Below, piece by piece: positions 1 through 9,968 of a stretch of DNA of 64,000 nt. This DNA comes from Picocystis sp. L7. Its lineage: Eukaryota > Chlorophyta > Picocystophyceae > Picocystales > Picocystaceae. A model generated the notes under the pieces. That model was not told the origin of the DNA. It saw only the letters and a program-made list of their open reading frames with translations, and did not search any database. The stretch lies in the NCBI GenBank assembly GCA_020975725.1, contig QXJR01000026.1, forward strand, positions 868,001-932,000. The letters run 5' to 3'. The translations under genes and the position numbers were made by a program. How positions within the stretch are numbered: the first letter of the stretch is position 1; each line of letters starts with the position of its first letter.

Positions 1-663
1 GAGGTCATCTGCAACAACGTCCATTTTCGAACGTTCCAGCGCGAGTGCGTAATCTGCTTCTTGCTTGGCCAGTTGCGCATCATCCCTTTCTTTTTCTGCA
101 AGTGACATGACGATAGCCATTTCCACTTCGCTTTGTTCTGGTTCACTATGCTTGCTTCTTGCATGGCTCCCTTGCGCCTTTTCCTTCAACTTACTTGTGC
201 TGCGGCTTAGGCCACGGAGCGCTTGCGCTCGTTCGTGGCAACCTTGTCGTTCGTAGAATTGAATCCACGCTTGCAAGCAGTTTTCTAGCCGATGGCATAC
301 GCTCTTGTCTTTTCCATGCCTCCTTCCCACACGCTTCCATCGGTCCAGCCATGCTTCCTCCGCCACCGGTGCGTCCTGGCCTCTCATTTCGTGCCAGATT
401 TCGGCCATGGCCTGGACGTGCCTGAGTCCGTAGAAGCATATGGAAGGGTCTCGGTCGTCCAAGGCCATGGCCAGAGCACGCCAGACGCGCACATGTTCGC
501 CATTCCTCAACGCCTCTCTCAGCTTTTCGCACGATTCTGGCGAGAACCCCGCTCCAGCCACGGCCAGCAGCTCCGCCGAGACTTCTTCCACGCCCAGGAG
601 GTGCAGCTGGCGTGCAATAGCCGCCTGAAGGCGCGCTCTTGCGGCGGCTACGCCGTCCGCCAT
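1..663 (-). CDS. Protein with two ubiquitin-interacting motifs (partial, runs off the left edge)
   Basis: An uninterrupted reading frame runs from an ATG at 663 to the window edge, giving the first 221 residues of a longer protein. Residues about 5-155 look helical and match no family I recognise. Around 179-196 is a canonical ubiquitin-interacting motif (acidic run, then AIVMSLAE, fitting A-phi-x-x-S-x-x-E). A second lies around 203-220 (ALERSKMD). The intervening helix is also MIU-like. Paired UIMs suggest binding of ubiquitin chains. The missing C-terminus could hold an enzymatic domain such as a deubiquitinase, but that cannot be seen. The next gene on the same strand (GNL3) ends 235 bp upstream. 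The frame is solid; the function is only inferred from the motifs. Confidence 0.7.
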   Translation of the reverse strand, partial: MADGVAAARARLQAAIARQLHLLGVEEVSAELLAVAGAGFSPESCEKLREALRNGEHVRVWRALAMALDDRDPSICFYGLRHVQAMAEIWHEMRGQDAPVAEEAWLDRWKRVGRRHGKDKSVCHRLENCLQAWIQFYERQGCHERAQALRGLSRSTSKLKEKAQGSHARSKHSEPEQSEVEMAIVMSLAEKERDDAQLAKQEADYALALERSKMDVVADDL

Positions 664-898
664 GGCGCACTTCGCGTCTTCGCGTCGCGACGAAGGGAAG
701 GTTTCGTCGAAATGGGTCGAAGGGATCCGAAGCTGGAGCAAGGGGCGACACAACTCTCGATCAAGAAGGGAAATCGAAAGGGAAAGCTTGAACCGGTGGC
801 GGTGGGGGAAAGACCGGGGAGGAGGTCGCTTCGACGTCTGGAGGGCAGGAAAGAATCGGACAGAAAGGGTGGTTTATTGGGAATGGAAGAGGAGGGTG

Positions 899-2739
899 TC
901 ATTCCAAATCCGACTCCATGCCTTCCGCCACATCAGAGTCCAATGCCTCCTCCGAAGATGTGCTCGACTCCGATGCATCATCGTCCGAATCAGGCGCGGC
1001 ACTGGGCACCAATGGACCCTCCGAATCTTCTGAGCCCCAGTCCTCCTCGAAATCGTAATCCTCCTCAAGGGGAGGTCCACCCAAGGAATGCTGCTTTTGC
1101 TTCTTCTGTCGCTTCTTCTCTGCACGAGCCATGTGGGGATTGTACTGACCCTGTTGAGTGTACAGCTCACGAGTCTCGGCAGCAGATGCATCGGGAACGG
1201 AAACCGGATTGCCCTCCCCAGTTTCCATCGTAGACTCCCAGTCCGCTTGGGCGTACTCCTCGTGAGCCTCCATCTGGACGCAATCGCCCATGTCTTCCAT
1301 TGATGGAAGTGAATCGATCAATGCAGAGCGCTCGTTCTTGAAAACCTCCTCTGCATTGAAGTCCTTGCCCCATTGGCTCACGAACCCTGCGCTCTCGTAC
1401 TCCCAGTGTGTGCGCTTGGGCGGCATGGTGAAGTAAGGTATCCGCCCAATGTTCCAATCCTGCAGCACGAGCCTTGCCGTGGCTTCTGGATCTATCACCC
1501 CTCCCTTCTTGAGCTTTCCCCTTGCCATTGCCACCCGTTGCAAAAAGTGTTCGGTGCCCTGGAACGCAGGGATCTTGTAGATCGTCATGAGCGTCCGTGC
1601 AGGACACCGCTTCAGCAATTCTCCAATGGGTGTGACGGGATCATCAATCTTTTCAAGCTTTATTGCGTTTCTAAGTGCATTCAAGGAATCTTTCTGAGTG
1701 GATGCAAACACAACGCCCGGTGTGTCAAGCAGACGGACTTGCTTGTCCAGGAGCACTTCTTGCACCGCTTTGGTCACTCCTGGTGTGGCACCTACGTTTG
1801 CTACCCTTGTTCTCTTCAGGCTGTTGATCAAGGAGCTCTTCCCCACATTGGGAAGGCCAACAACGCCCACGCTGATACTGGTTTTGATGTTCAAATTCCT
1901 GGAGTAGTTCTTCAAGAGCTGCAGGAGATTTTCTGCTCCCAAGCTCTCACTTCCGTCAAGTGCCGCATCTTTCTTCAGATCGAGTTTCTTCTGTCCAAGA
2001 TTTCTATGCTGCTTCTGTGTGGAGCATTTGAACGCGACCGTTGGAAGCTCCTCGCGCAGATACTTGAGCCACTTCTCCACCACTTCCTTGGGCACCAAGT
2101 CCACCTTGTTGAGCAGAAGGATCACCTTCTTCGTGGGATTGTTTTTCATAACCAATCTTTCCACGTCCAAGCACCTGCATCCCAGAGGATCTCTGGCATC
2201 CAGCACTTGGATGATCACGTCGGCTGTTCCGATCACCTTGACCAATTCTTTGTAGTAGGCCCGCTTGGATCCGTCTTGGTCGCCATCTTCGTCTTGCGCC
2301 AACTTGGCCCGTTTTCTCGCCTCGAATTCGGCTTCTCGTTTCAAGGCTTCTTCTTTGAGCGTTTCGAAGCCGTCTTCCGACTTCCTCTTGTCGGCCCTCT
2401 GCTGGGCCTTCTCTTCCTTCTTTTTGAGCTTCTCCTCGAGCACGGATTGGTTCTTCTGCTCAATTTCCTTCAGAAGCTCTTCCTTGAAGGGCCACGCGTT
2501 GGGAATTCCCGGATCCTTCACTTTCGGCTTCTTCGTCCCGTTCTTCTTGGCGTCCTTGGCCAGCTTCCGATGGTGTTCCTTCACCTTCCTGGCAATCTTG
2601 TATTTCTTCCTCAGCGGGGTCCTACACGCGTGGTTTTTTTCCGTCAGTCGAACCTTCCCACCCTCCTTTTTCGTTCCTGATCCTCCAGGCGCGTCCAAAC
2701 CCACCTCTTGGACTTGCTTTTGGTGCTCTTCTTCGGCAT
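899..2739 (-). CDS. GNL3: Nucleostemin-family nucleolar GTPase, two exons
   Basis: Exon 1 is 2739-2705 and exon 2 is 2621-899; the 83-nt intron (2704-2622) begins GTGGGT, has a CTGAC branch-like motif and ends GTGTAG. The spliced protein is 585 residues and starts MPKKSTKSKSKRTPLRKKYK, the basic nucleolar-targeting start of GNL3. The GTPase motifs are circularly permuted as in the YlqF/YawG class: DARDP (about 153), NKVD (183), GLPNVGKSS (267), DTPG (311). A lysine/glutamate-rich coiled coil fills about 55-125, and the C-terminal ~70 residues are acidic. Family role: 60S subunit assembly and export in the nucleolus. The splice model is supported by recovery of the conserved N-terminus; without it the frame would have to start at a non-ATG codon. 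Confidence 0.92.
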
Positions 2740-3815
2740 GGTGATGGGGATCGGTCGAGCAATGCGCCGCCAGGGACCACCTCCCTCAATCCCACACGAA
2801 TTCCGACCAGGGGGGCACCCCCCACCCAAAGAGGGAGGACCGAAGGGAGGGGGCATCAAAACACGGTCCACGGACGGTCCACGGGATCCGTGGGGGAGGG
2901 AGGAGGGGCGACGGGATGGGGAAACACGGTATGGAGGCGAGGGAGGCGTCTGTTCGCATGGATGTGCGTCCTGCTCGCGTGTGTGGATCTCTCACCGAGC
3001 TGGGTTCGATGCCAAGGCGGGTAGAAACGGCCGCACCGTACAAATCGTACGCCCCCTCGGATCCAACATCCGAGGCATCATGCATCGCGCGAGGGAAGCA
3101 AAGATCAAGAACGAGTTCTGCCGGAAACGTTGCTCTTTTACGACCGTGGTAATGATACCGTTCCCGTTTCTTTCAATCGCTACTTGTAGGGTCGTCTTCA
3201 CGTTTCGTTTCCTTTCTCGATGTCTCTTTGCACCTTGACCCAATGCACCACCCACGAACCCTCCTTCGCCCTCTTTGTAGAAAGAGTTGCATGTCGTCCA
3301 CCCAATCGTTTTGCCTAATGTGGAGGGACCGCAAACCCCAACCTTTCGCATTTCGAATGACCAATGCATGCGGGCTTGGTTGAATCGTCAACCCTCCTTT
3401 GACGATTGTGCCATCGAGATGGCTCATACATACACCCCCGTTGGTGGGGAGATGATCAGACCATGAAGGGGCGCATGTACCAATGCACACAAGCACCGAT
3501 CCTCTTCTGCACACTTGGTTAATGCGCCCTTCATGGCTTTGGTTCTTCGTGCGATGACCGTCCCTCAACCTTGCCACACATTACGTGCCTTCCATTCCTC
3601 GGTGCTTCTTCCCCTTGGATTGGACCTAAGGTGGTGTCTACCTCGTTTATCCTTTGTCTACGCATTTTCGTCCATGGGTAGGATGGTGTGGCTCCCCTCC
3701 TCCTCCCCCAACATACGCGGTTCCCCATCCGAATTTACCTTTGGATTTACACTTGGTCAGCTCTAAAGGGAAACACCTTGCTTTTTCAGCCCCTCATCGT
3801 GTACAAGTTGTCGAC
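2740..3815. other. Gap, no gene seen
   Basis: About 1.1 kb upstream of GNL3. It starts GC-rich and becomes more mixed in composition. Open frames are short, overlap on both strands and resemble nothing I know. It presumably holds the GNL3 promoter and 5' UTR. I see no RNA gene. Confidence 0.5.
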
Positions 3816-4040
3816 CTACAAGGCTAGAGGGTGTGTGTAGCAACCGCGAGCGTCCCCGGCGTGCACCATGGTCGTCCTAAACTCGTCCACCGGCATGGTC
3901 TTGAAGCGTTGGGCGCACACCTTGAACGCCTGCGATGCCGGCATTGTCACCTCTTCGCGGCCGCCCGGAGCGAACTTGGCCGCGCCGTGGGCGACCACCA
4001 TGGGTTGGATGGGAAAGAAGGCGCCACACCCAGGGTTCCC
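3816..4040 (-). pseudogene. Remnant of a Fanzor/TnpB-like nuclease (C-terminal block)
   Basis: The reverse strand encodes about 75 residues ending at a stop at 3816. They include AFFPIQP, GAAKFAPGGREEV, SQAFKVCAQRF and VDEFRTTMVH. This resembles, from memory, the stretch in eukaryotic Fanzor proteins (relatives of TnpB, RNA-guided nucleases spread by transposons) between the late RuvC strands, where D-E-F-R-T-T is typical. The usual continuation (zinc-ribbon cysteines and the last RuvC aspartate) is absent because the frame stops about 14 residues after VDEFRTT. Upstream, the frame cannot be followed into the N-terminal domains; matching bits switch frame. It therefore looks like a decayed copy. 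Chance similarity in a GC-rich frame is possible. Confidence 0.4.
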
Positions 4041-4588
4041 ATCCCCGCCTGTCCCTGGAGCATCCCATGGACGGGGTTGGATCCAATGGGAATCCCTTCT
4101 GTTGTTCGGGTGTAAACGGAGTGCTTCCGAATAGTCCTTCGGCGTTCACCGTGGTGAAGTTCACAACGACACGCGACGTCCATTTCGTCGCGACGAAACG
4201 CGCATCCGCGCGTCGCACGGCGATGTCGGAGGGCGCGTTCGCTTCCCCAGCGACGGAGGGGATGGAGATGCACGTCAAAAGCAAGCCGCAGTATCGAAGG
4301 AGCGCGAAGTTTGGCGGAGGGAAGCGGCCGGAACGCCTCGAAGCTGGACGGCCACTGGGCAAAGGCGGCGAAGCCAAGTGGCCGAGGCGTGTCATGGCAG
4401 TCGCAGCCGTGCTCTTCGCGGTGAATGCGGTGCGATCGTTGTGGAAAGGGAGGCGGAAGAACAGGGATTGATGCAGAGAGACACACCTGTCAGAAGTAGG
4501 CAAATAGGCACGACGAAACCGAACACGAAAGGACTCGTGCGCCTTTTATTTATCGTTTCGGACGCCCAAAAGACCGCCTGGTTTCGGT
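4041..4588. other. Gap between Fanzor-like remnant and NOC3, no gene seen
   Basis: All three reverse frames have long open stretches, as GC-rich sequence tends to, and one contains a hydrophobic leucine-rich run near 4290. None is recognisable. It may hold more of the decayed element or the 3' UTR of NOC3. Confidence 0.4.
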
Positions 4589-7174
4589 CTAGTGGGAAGC
4601 CTTGCGCTTCTTCGAGTGAATTTTCGCCGGTCTGGAAGCTAGGTGCTCCTGAAACAACTCAATCTTGCGTTGCAGCAGAGCGACTTCGCGCCGCAGGCGT
4701 CTGTTCTCGCTGTAGGCAATGGCACCTTCGAATGCACGACTGAGCCTCGCATCTATGCCCAACGAAGGATCCATTGGTGAGCCAAGGAGTGTGCTGCTCG
4801 AACCGAAAGTGTGTGCCTTCATTTTTCTACCCTCGCTCTCTGGAGGGGGCTGAATGGGAGGGTGGAACTCTCCTCGTGAAGTGCTGAATTGCCTGCAAGC
4901 CTCCACAGGGGATGACAGTGCCATGCTATTCGACAGGGATGTCGACTGTAGATGATCCATCTGCATGATCTGCCTTGCAATTTTTTGAATTTGCGGATTG
5001 TAGTGCATTCCCAACAAAGAAAGTTCCCAAAGGGTGCTCCCCAAGGCACCACACTGATCCGGCACGTCGCATTCCCAATCGTATCGCCCAGCAATACCTG
5101 TAGCCTCGCTATCCAACATACACCTGACCTTGCTGTAACGGTACAAGATTCTTCGAATGGTTGCCATGCAGGCACCTGTACTTCCTTGAGGTAGGTGAAG
5201 AGCTATGGTCGCCAACCTCTTCGTGAACGCGGCTGCTTTTTGCAGATCTAAGGCTCTGGGTGCTTCGTAGATCCCCTTCTGCATGATGGATGCCAACAGC
5301 TCCTCCAGCAGATTCTGCTCAACCACGGATGTTTCCTGGTTCTCACCGGGCAGCAGCCCTATCTCTGCGCCGGATTTCAAGGGTGCCTCTGCTAACACCC
5401 GATACATACACTCATAAAGGGAGCTTGCATCCACATTGAGAGCTTCACCGCGCCCTTTCAAGACCTCACACGATGTCAACAATACATGCAACGACTCCGA
5501 AAACCCAAGGGCCTGCATCTTAATCAATCCTAGTAGTACCTGTAGCAAGTCTGCTAGAATTTCAATCGATATAAGATGTGCAAATTTGCTTATTCCTTGG
5601 AGAGCAACCATGAGCAGTGGTCTCTGCCCCCATCTGCCATTGACACCACCAGAATCACTGCCTGCGTCCTTGACCACCCTGAAAAAGCACTCAAACACAG
5701 CCTCCAGTGCCTGGGACTGCAAGCGTCCTCGCTCTGCTGGGTCCACTTCGGCCTGTGCTTCACTAAATCCGAGGTCATCTTTGCTACCACCGGTCTTCCG
5801 CCCTTTTGCTTTCTTTTGTCTCTCCTTTTTCAGCGCTTTCTTCCCTTTTTTCCAGGGATTGGCTTCCAAGTCCTCGTCAGCTCTATGCACCGGAATTTCA
5901 GCCATCCGAAGGGAAAGAAGCGGCTGGAGTAGCCTAGGCGAAGCATTGCACATTCGCGACTTCACAACCTCTGCCGTGAGCTGGACAACTTCAAGGCTCA
6001 GCTGCCCATGTCGGTCTTTCCGTACAACATTTTCGATCGTCTTGCTGCAATAATGACCGACCGTAGAATCTACCGAGCTGGCCCAGGGGATGAGTGCTCT
6101 AAGGATATCTGTACGAAAGTTGAACTCTGGGAGTGCATCTAGGAGCCCACCCAAGCATTTCACAGCGATGATTTTTGGTGGTGTTCCCAGCTTGGCCCGT
6201 GCTTTCATTGTGCCTACTGCTCTGTTTTCTGCCTGTCTCCCTTTCTGGAGGAGGTGCTTCAGAAAGGAGCTGTAATGTTTGAGAAGCGTGGCTTCGAAAT
6301 CCCTCACCTTTTTTACTTCCTTCGACACTTCCACCGCCAACTCCTTTTCCGTGGGTAGGCGAATCCTGTAGCCAGGACAGACATCTTTGAAAATTGCAAG
6401 GAGGGAAACTTCTGCTACGTCCTGTACAAAGGGATCTGCATCCTTTGTGAGAAGGTACAGTTCATCTAGATCACCGATCCTTAGCTCTGGATTCTCCAAC
6501 ACCTTCGATGACATCGTCGCGATGGTCTCTTTCAATTCCTCTCTCCTTCTGTCACGAAATCGCCGATCTTGCAGAAGCATTGTCATTTCCTCTACTTCAG
6601 ATTTTCTTGCTCTCTCTTCCTCTTTGATTTCCTTATTGGTCTTTCGCGGGATTTCTTTCGCAGCTGTGGACGCCTTCGGCACATCCGACGGACCATTTAG
6701 CTTGTCCGCCTTGTTTTTCGCTTCTTCTACTCTTTTAGAGGCACCTTGGAACGTGATACGCATTTTCGTGCTTCCAGATTGATGCACGGCGGTCTCCTGT
6801 CCTATTCCATTGGTTCCACGATCCAATTCTTTGAGTGCTTTCTCGGTATCGAATCTCAGCTCTCCATCCAATGTCTTCACGGGCAGGCCACCCTGCAATG
6901 GCACCTTGTCTTCCTCCTCGTCCCAATCCTTGTTTTTCCTGGAAGTTTTCTCGTACGTTTCTTCCAGGTCTTTCTTCGCCATTGTCTTTTTCTTCCCTTG
7001 GCTGTCCTCCTCTCCACGTTGCACCATCTGTTCCAGTCGATCGAGGAAACGCACGTCGTGCTGTCGCACGAACTCCATGTCTTCGTCGCTGACCACCAGA
7101 TCCTCTTCCAGGACCTCGGGCATGGGCGGATGGGACCTCTTCCCATCCTTCTTCGCCTTGGAACGTGGCGCCAT
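4589..7174 (-). CDS. NOC3: Nucleolar complex protein 3 homologue
   Basis: A single exon of 861 residues, close to the usual ~800 of NOC3/FAD24. The start MAPRSKAKKDGKRS is chosen because it is basic like family members and because sequence upstream looks like promoter. The N-terminal ~215 residues are charged and probably disordered or coiled. The NOC3 hallmark appears near 255-273 (SLLAIFKDVCPGYRIR) and is followed by helical HEAT-like sequence to the CBF/Noc-type C-terminal half. The protein ends in a short leucine-zipper-like helix and a lysine/arginine tail. NOC3 pairs with NOC2 to move pre-60S particles out of the nucleolus, and in yeast also loads replication factors. Divergent from the FSH1-type hydrolase. 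Confidence 0.9.
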   Translation of the reverse strand: MAPRSKAKKDGKRSHPPMPEVLEEDLVVSDEDMEFVRQHDVRFLDRLEQMVQRGEEDSQGKKKTMAKKDLEETYEKTSRKNKDWDEEEDKVPLQGGLPVKTLDGELRFDTEKALKELDRGTNGIGQETAVHQSGSTKMRITFQGASKRVEEAKNKADKLNGPSDVPKASTAAKEIPRKTNKEIKEEERARKSEVEEMTMLLQDRRFRDRRREELKETIATMSSKVLENPELRIGDLDELYLLTKDADPFVQDVAEVSLLAIFKDVCPGYRIRLPTEKELAVEVSKEVKKVRDFEATLLKHYSSFLKHLLQKGRQAENRAVGTMKARAKLGTPPKIIAVKCLGGLLDALPEFNFRTDILRALIPWASSVDSTVGHYCSKTIENVVRKDRHGQLSLEVVQLTAEVVKSRMCNASPRLLQPLLSLRMAEIPVHRADEDLEANPWKKGKKALKKERQKKAKGRKTGGSKDDLGFSEAQAEVDPAERGRLQSQALEAVFECFFRVVKDAGSDSGGVNGRWGQRPLLMVALQGISKFAHLISIEILADLLQVLLGLIKMQALGFSESLHVLLTSCEVLKGRGEALNVDASSLYECMYRVLAEAPLKSGAEIGLLPGENQETSVVEQNLLEELLASIMQKGIYEAPRALDLQKAAAFTKRLATIALHLPQGSTGACMATIRRILYRYSKVRCMLDSEATGIAGRYDWECDVPDQCGALGSTLWELSLLGMHYNPQIQKIARQIMQMDHLQSTSLSNSMALSSPVEACRQFSTSRGEFHPPIQPPPESEGRKMKAHTFGSSSTLLGSPMDPSLGIDARLSRAFEGAIAYSENRRLRREVALLQRKIELFQEHLASRPAKIHSKKRKASH

Positions 7175-7423
7175 GGCTGCCGAGAGGCGCGCCGCCGGAC
7201 GTCGAAGTGACTCGTCCTCGTGCACCCAGGCGTCGGTTAACTCATGACTTAACTCGGGGGAGTTTCTTCTCTCCCGGGGGGAAAAATCGGAGGTCGGGTT
7301 CTGGACCGACCCAGGTCGATCCTGGACCTCCTCTCCTTTCAATCCTGTCCTCTTCCTCCAATGGGATGGGCTCGATGGACCCAGGTGGGTCCAGTCGAAC
7401 GGACCCGACCGTGTCGATGCGCG

Positions 7424-8122
7424 ATGCATGCGAACGCAGGAACTCGTCCGTGCGCGACGAGGAAAAAGCTGAGGTTCCTGTGCCTCCATTCCTTCTGCAC
7501 GAGTGCCAAGATATTCGAAACGCAGCTCAGGATGGCCGGATGGACGGAAGCCATGTCTGAACGCGTCGAATTCACCTTCGTCGACGCACCACACGAACGG
7601 CAAGGAACGGTGCCTGAAGAAGTCAAGCGAAACTTCGCGGGTCCCTATTACCAGTGGTGGGATGCGAGTGCGGATGGGAGCATCTACCACGGAGCGCACG
7701 TGTCGTTCGCACACCTGCGGGATGTGATGATGAACCAGGGACCGTTCGATGGATTGATGGGATTCAGTCAAGGTGGGACCATGGCAGCCTTGCTCACGCT
7801 CCTGCAGGCCAGGCAGCAGATGCTGACGGGATTGGAACCTTTGAAGTGCTGCGTGGTCATTGCTGGACTACAATCCAGGGCACACGAGCACCAGAAAGCC
7901 TACGATGACTTGCCTGTTGGGTGTCCAATGCTGTACGTGGTGGGTGAACGGGACCCACTGCGAAGCAAGAGCATCGTGCTTGCACACCACTTCAGAAACC
8001 CAACCATTTTGTTTCATCCAAGAGGACACGTCGTTCCCAAGCTCACCGAAAGAGAGCTGGAGCGATGTCTATCGTTCTTCGATCGAGTGATGGAGTCGAG
8101 AGAGCAAGGCGGCCAATGTTGA
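7424..8122 (+). CDS. FSH1/OVCA2-type serine hydrolase
   Basis: From the ATG at 7424 this is a 232-residue alpha/beta hydrolase. The first beta strand reads KLRFLCLHSF, as in yeast FSH1 and human OVCA2. The nucleophile elbow is GFSQGG (Ser about 115), the acid is probably Asp 177 in GERDPL, and the histidine is His 202 in HPRGHVVP. Length and order of these elements match the family (about 220-250 residues). An in-frame ATG 21 codons upstream could extend it. Relatives are esterases or thioesterases of uncertain natural substrate. A likely polyadenylation signal (AATAAA) lies about 70 bp past the stop. Confidence 0.85.
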   Translation: MHANAGTRPCATRKKLRFLCLHSFCTSAKIFETQLRMAGWTEAMSERVEFTFVDAPHERQGTVPEEVKRNFAGPYYQWWDASADGSIYHGAHVSFAHLRDVMMNQGPFDGLMGFSQGGTMAALLTLLQARQQMLTGLEPLKCCVVIAGLQSRAHEHQKAYDDLPVGCPMLYVVGERDPLRSKSIVLAHHFRNPTILFHPRGHVVPKLTERELERCLSFFDRVMESREQGGQC

Positions 8123-8606
8123 TATGCTTGTGGGTGCCTCGAGTTTGCAGCGTATGTTTTTCCGTGTTCGCAGTTTTACATTTGAATGAGAATAAATTTC
8201 GGAGGATTCGTTTGCCTCCTTTCACTTGATGTTCTTTCTTATCATCGGATGGCTTTCGCAAGCCCTGCCGCTTCTCATCCCATCCTACTCCATTTGTATT
8301 CTTTATGGGACACATCGCTGTAGATCCACCACCATGTGCGGGACGCAGCACGTGGAGATGGCATCCGCTACCTTTCGATCCGTCCAGTTGGACCATTCAT
8401 TGTCCTGCTCCATCGGATAGGTCGATTTACCTTCTCCTTCTTCCCCAGTCCAACCTTTTTGTGTGTCCATTCTGGACCTGCGGTGATTGGTCTCCTCCCT
8501 TTATCCCGTACAAGGGAGTTTTTTCTCTCGAGTTTTGGACGAGGTTCTCGTCGGGTTCACAACCGACGTTTTCGACCAAGGAAGACGCGAAGGAGCCGCT
8601 TGTAGG
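8123..8606. other. Gap, no gene seen
   Basis: Contains the 3' end of the hydrolase gene and the upstream region of NDUFAF3. No structured RNA or convincing reading frame seen. Confidence 0.5.
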
Positions 8607-9164
8607 ATGCGTGCAAGGGCTGCATCGAGGCTTGGACGGACGGTTTCGCGGTGCTGGCGTATCTGGGAGGCTCCTGAAGGTTCACGTGCATCCCAGGAAG
8701 CGGTCCACGGCGCGTGGAAGGAGAGGAGGCGCAGCTTCGTGGACGTGTGTGGGTCCAATCGCGGCTTTTCCACCAAAACAGAAGACTTCCAGCTGCTGCA
8801 AGACGAGGAAGGCGTGGCGCGCATCGAAGGGTATTCGGAAGAAGGGTTCCTCATCAATTCGGTGGAAGTGGAAGGATCCGTCATTTGTTACCAGAACCTG
8901 TTCCTGATGTGGAACGTGAACGAGTGGAAGGAAGTCACACCGGACACCTTGGCCCTCGTGGAGGCGGTCAAGCCCGCTCCGGAGCTTCTGTTGCTCGGAT
9001 CGGGAAGGACGTATCAGCATCCTCCGCCGGCGCTGCTCAAGTGGCTGAGCGAGAAACGTCTTCCTTACGAGGTCATGGACACGGCTCACGCCGTTTCCAC
9101 GTACAACGTACTGGCCCAGGAGGGAAGGAGGGTGGTTCTTGCCGTTCTGACGGTCAACAGCTGA
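8607..9164 (+). CDS. NDUFAF3: Complex I assembly factor NDUFAF3 (DUF498/Mth938 fold)
   Basis: 185 residues from the ATG at 8607. Residues 1 to about 65 are rich in Arg, Ala and Ser with almost no acids at the very start (MRARAASRLGRTVSRCWRIW), a good mitochondrial presequence. The rest is the DUF498 domain: GYSEEGFLINSVEVEGS, then WNVNEW, ELLLLGSGRTYQ, and the late YEVMDTAHAVSTYNVLAQEG. The same order occurs in human NDUFAF3, which acts with NDUFAF4 in early assembly of the complex I Q-module arm. Together with NDUFA1 and SDHAF2 elsewhere in the window it indicates a full respiratory chain. Confidence 0.9.
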   Translation: MRARAASRLGRTVSRCWRIWEAPEGSRASQEAVHGAWKERRRSFVDVCGSNRGFSTKTEDFQLLQDEEGVARIEGYSEEGFLINSVEVEGSVICYQNLFLMWNVNEWKEVTPDTLALVEAVKPAPELLLLGSGRTYQHPPPALLKWLSEKRLPYEVMDTAHAVSTYNVLAQEGRRVVLAVLTVNS

Positions 9165-9968
9165 GTTCACGTGGACCGAACTGCGTCCATCCGCTCCCAC
9201 ATCGCCATCGAATGGCGCGGCGAGAGACGCCTGCGATCCACCGGCTCGTCGTTCTAGAGTGGTCGAGGTGCGGTCCTGCACGTGGCAAGAGCCCGCTCGT
9301 GGTCAGCCTTGCCGTCCGTTTCGGACACGGATAGAGCCGGAATGCGTTGTTTGGACGAATCAGTCGATACAGCTGTTGGCTACACGATGGAGTCTAGCGT
9401 TGCTCCTTCAGGAGAAAAAAGACCTTAATAAGTTGACATCACCTTCGTCCGTCGTACGGACCTACGTCGTGTTTTTTTTCGCCGTCGAACTCGCCACTCA
9501 CCTCTGCCTTCGGCCACGGACCCCTCAAACTCCCGCCAGACGCTGCGACGGCGCCTCAAGGAGCGCCAACGTCCGCTTCTTCTGCGCCGCCATGCCGGTG
9601 GTGTGGGACCTCGTCTCTCTCCTATCCCCTCCCACTGCCCATGCCCATCGAAAAGACCGATCAAGGACAGCGGTCCACACGGTCCTTTTCCGGTACCTGA
9701 ACTTCGGGGTTAACTGCAGACCATCCGGGGACACTCCGTCGAGTTAAGTGACCCGGATGGAGGTTAACCCGAGGGGGTTTCGCATGGCGGTGCGTCACAA
9801 ACCTTCTCACGAAAAGGCGAAGGCGCGCACGTTTCGCGCGTCGCGAAGCAGCTTCTACCCGCGAAAGAGGCGCTTCGAGAGGTTGTGGAGGGTCGTACAG
9901 CACCTGGAAAGGGCGCAGAAGGCCGGGAGGAAGCTTTCGGAGCGGAAACGGTCCAGGAAGGACGCGGC
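9165..9968. other. Gap with GTTAAC-centred motifs upstream of PLAC8
   Basis: About 800 bp. GTTAAC occurs near 9709 and 9764 within GC-rich context (GGGGTTAACTGC, GGTTAACCCG), the motif class also seen upstream of PTH and BUD31. A 23-codon reverse frame starting MAAQKKRTLALL near 9592 could be the first exon of a small gene, but I could not find convincing further exons, so it is not called. Confidence 0.4.

Noticed and set aside
1373-2680. 435-codon forward frame opposite GNL3
   Set aside because: Exact antisense of a clear gene; its residues match no family and reflect codon bias of the GNL3 strand.
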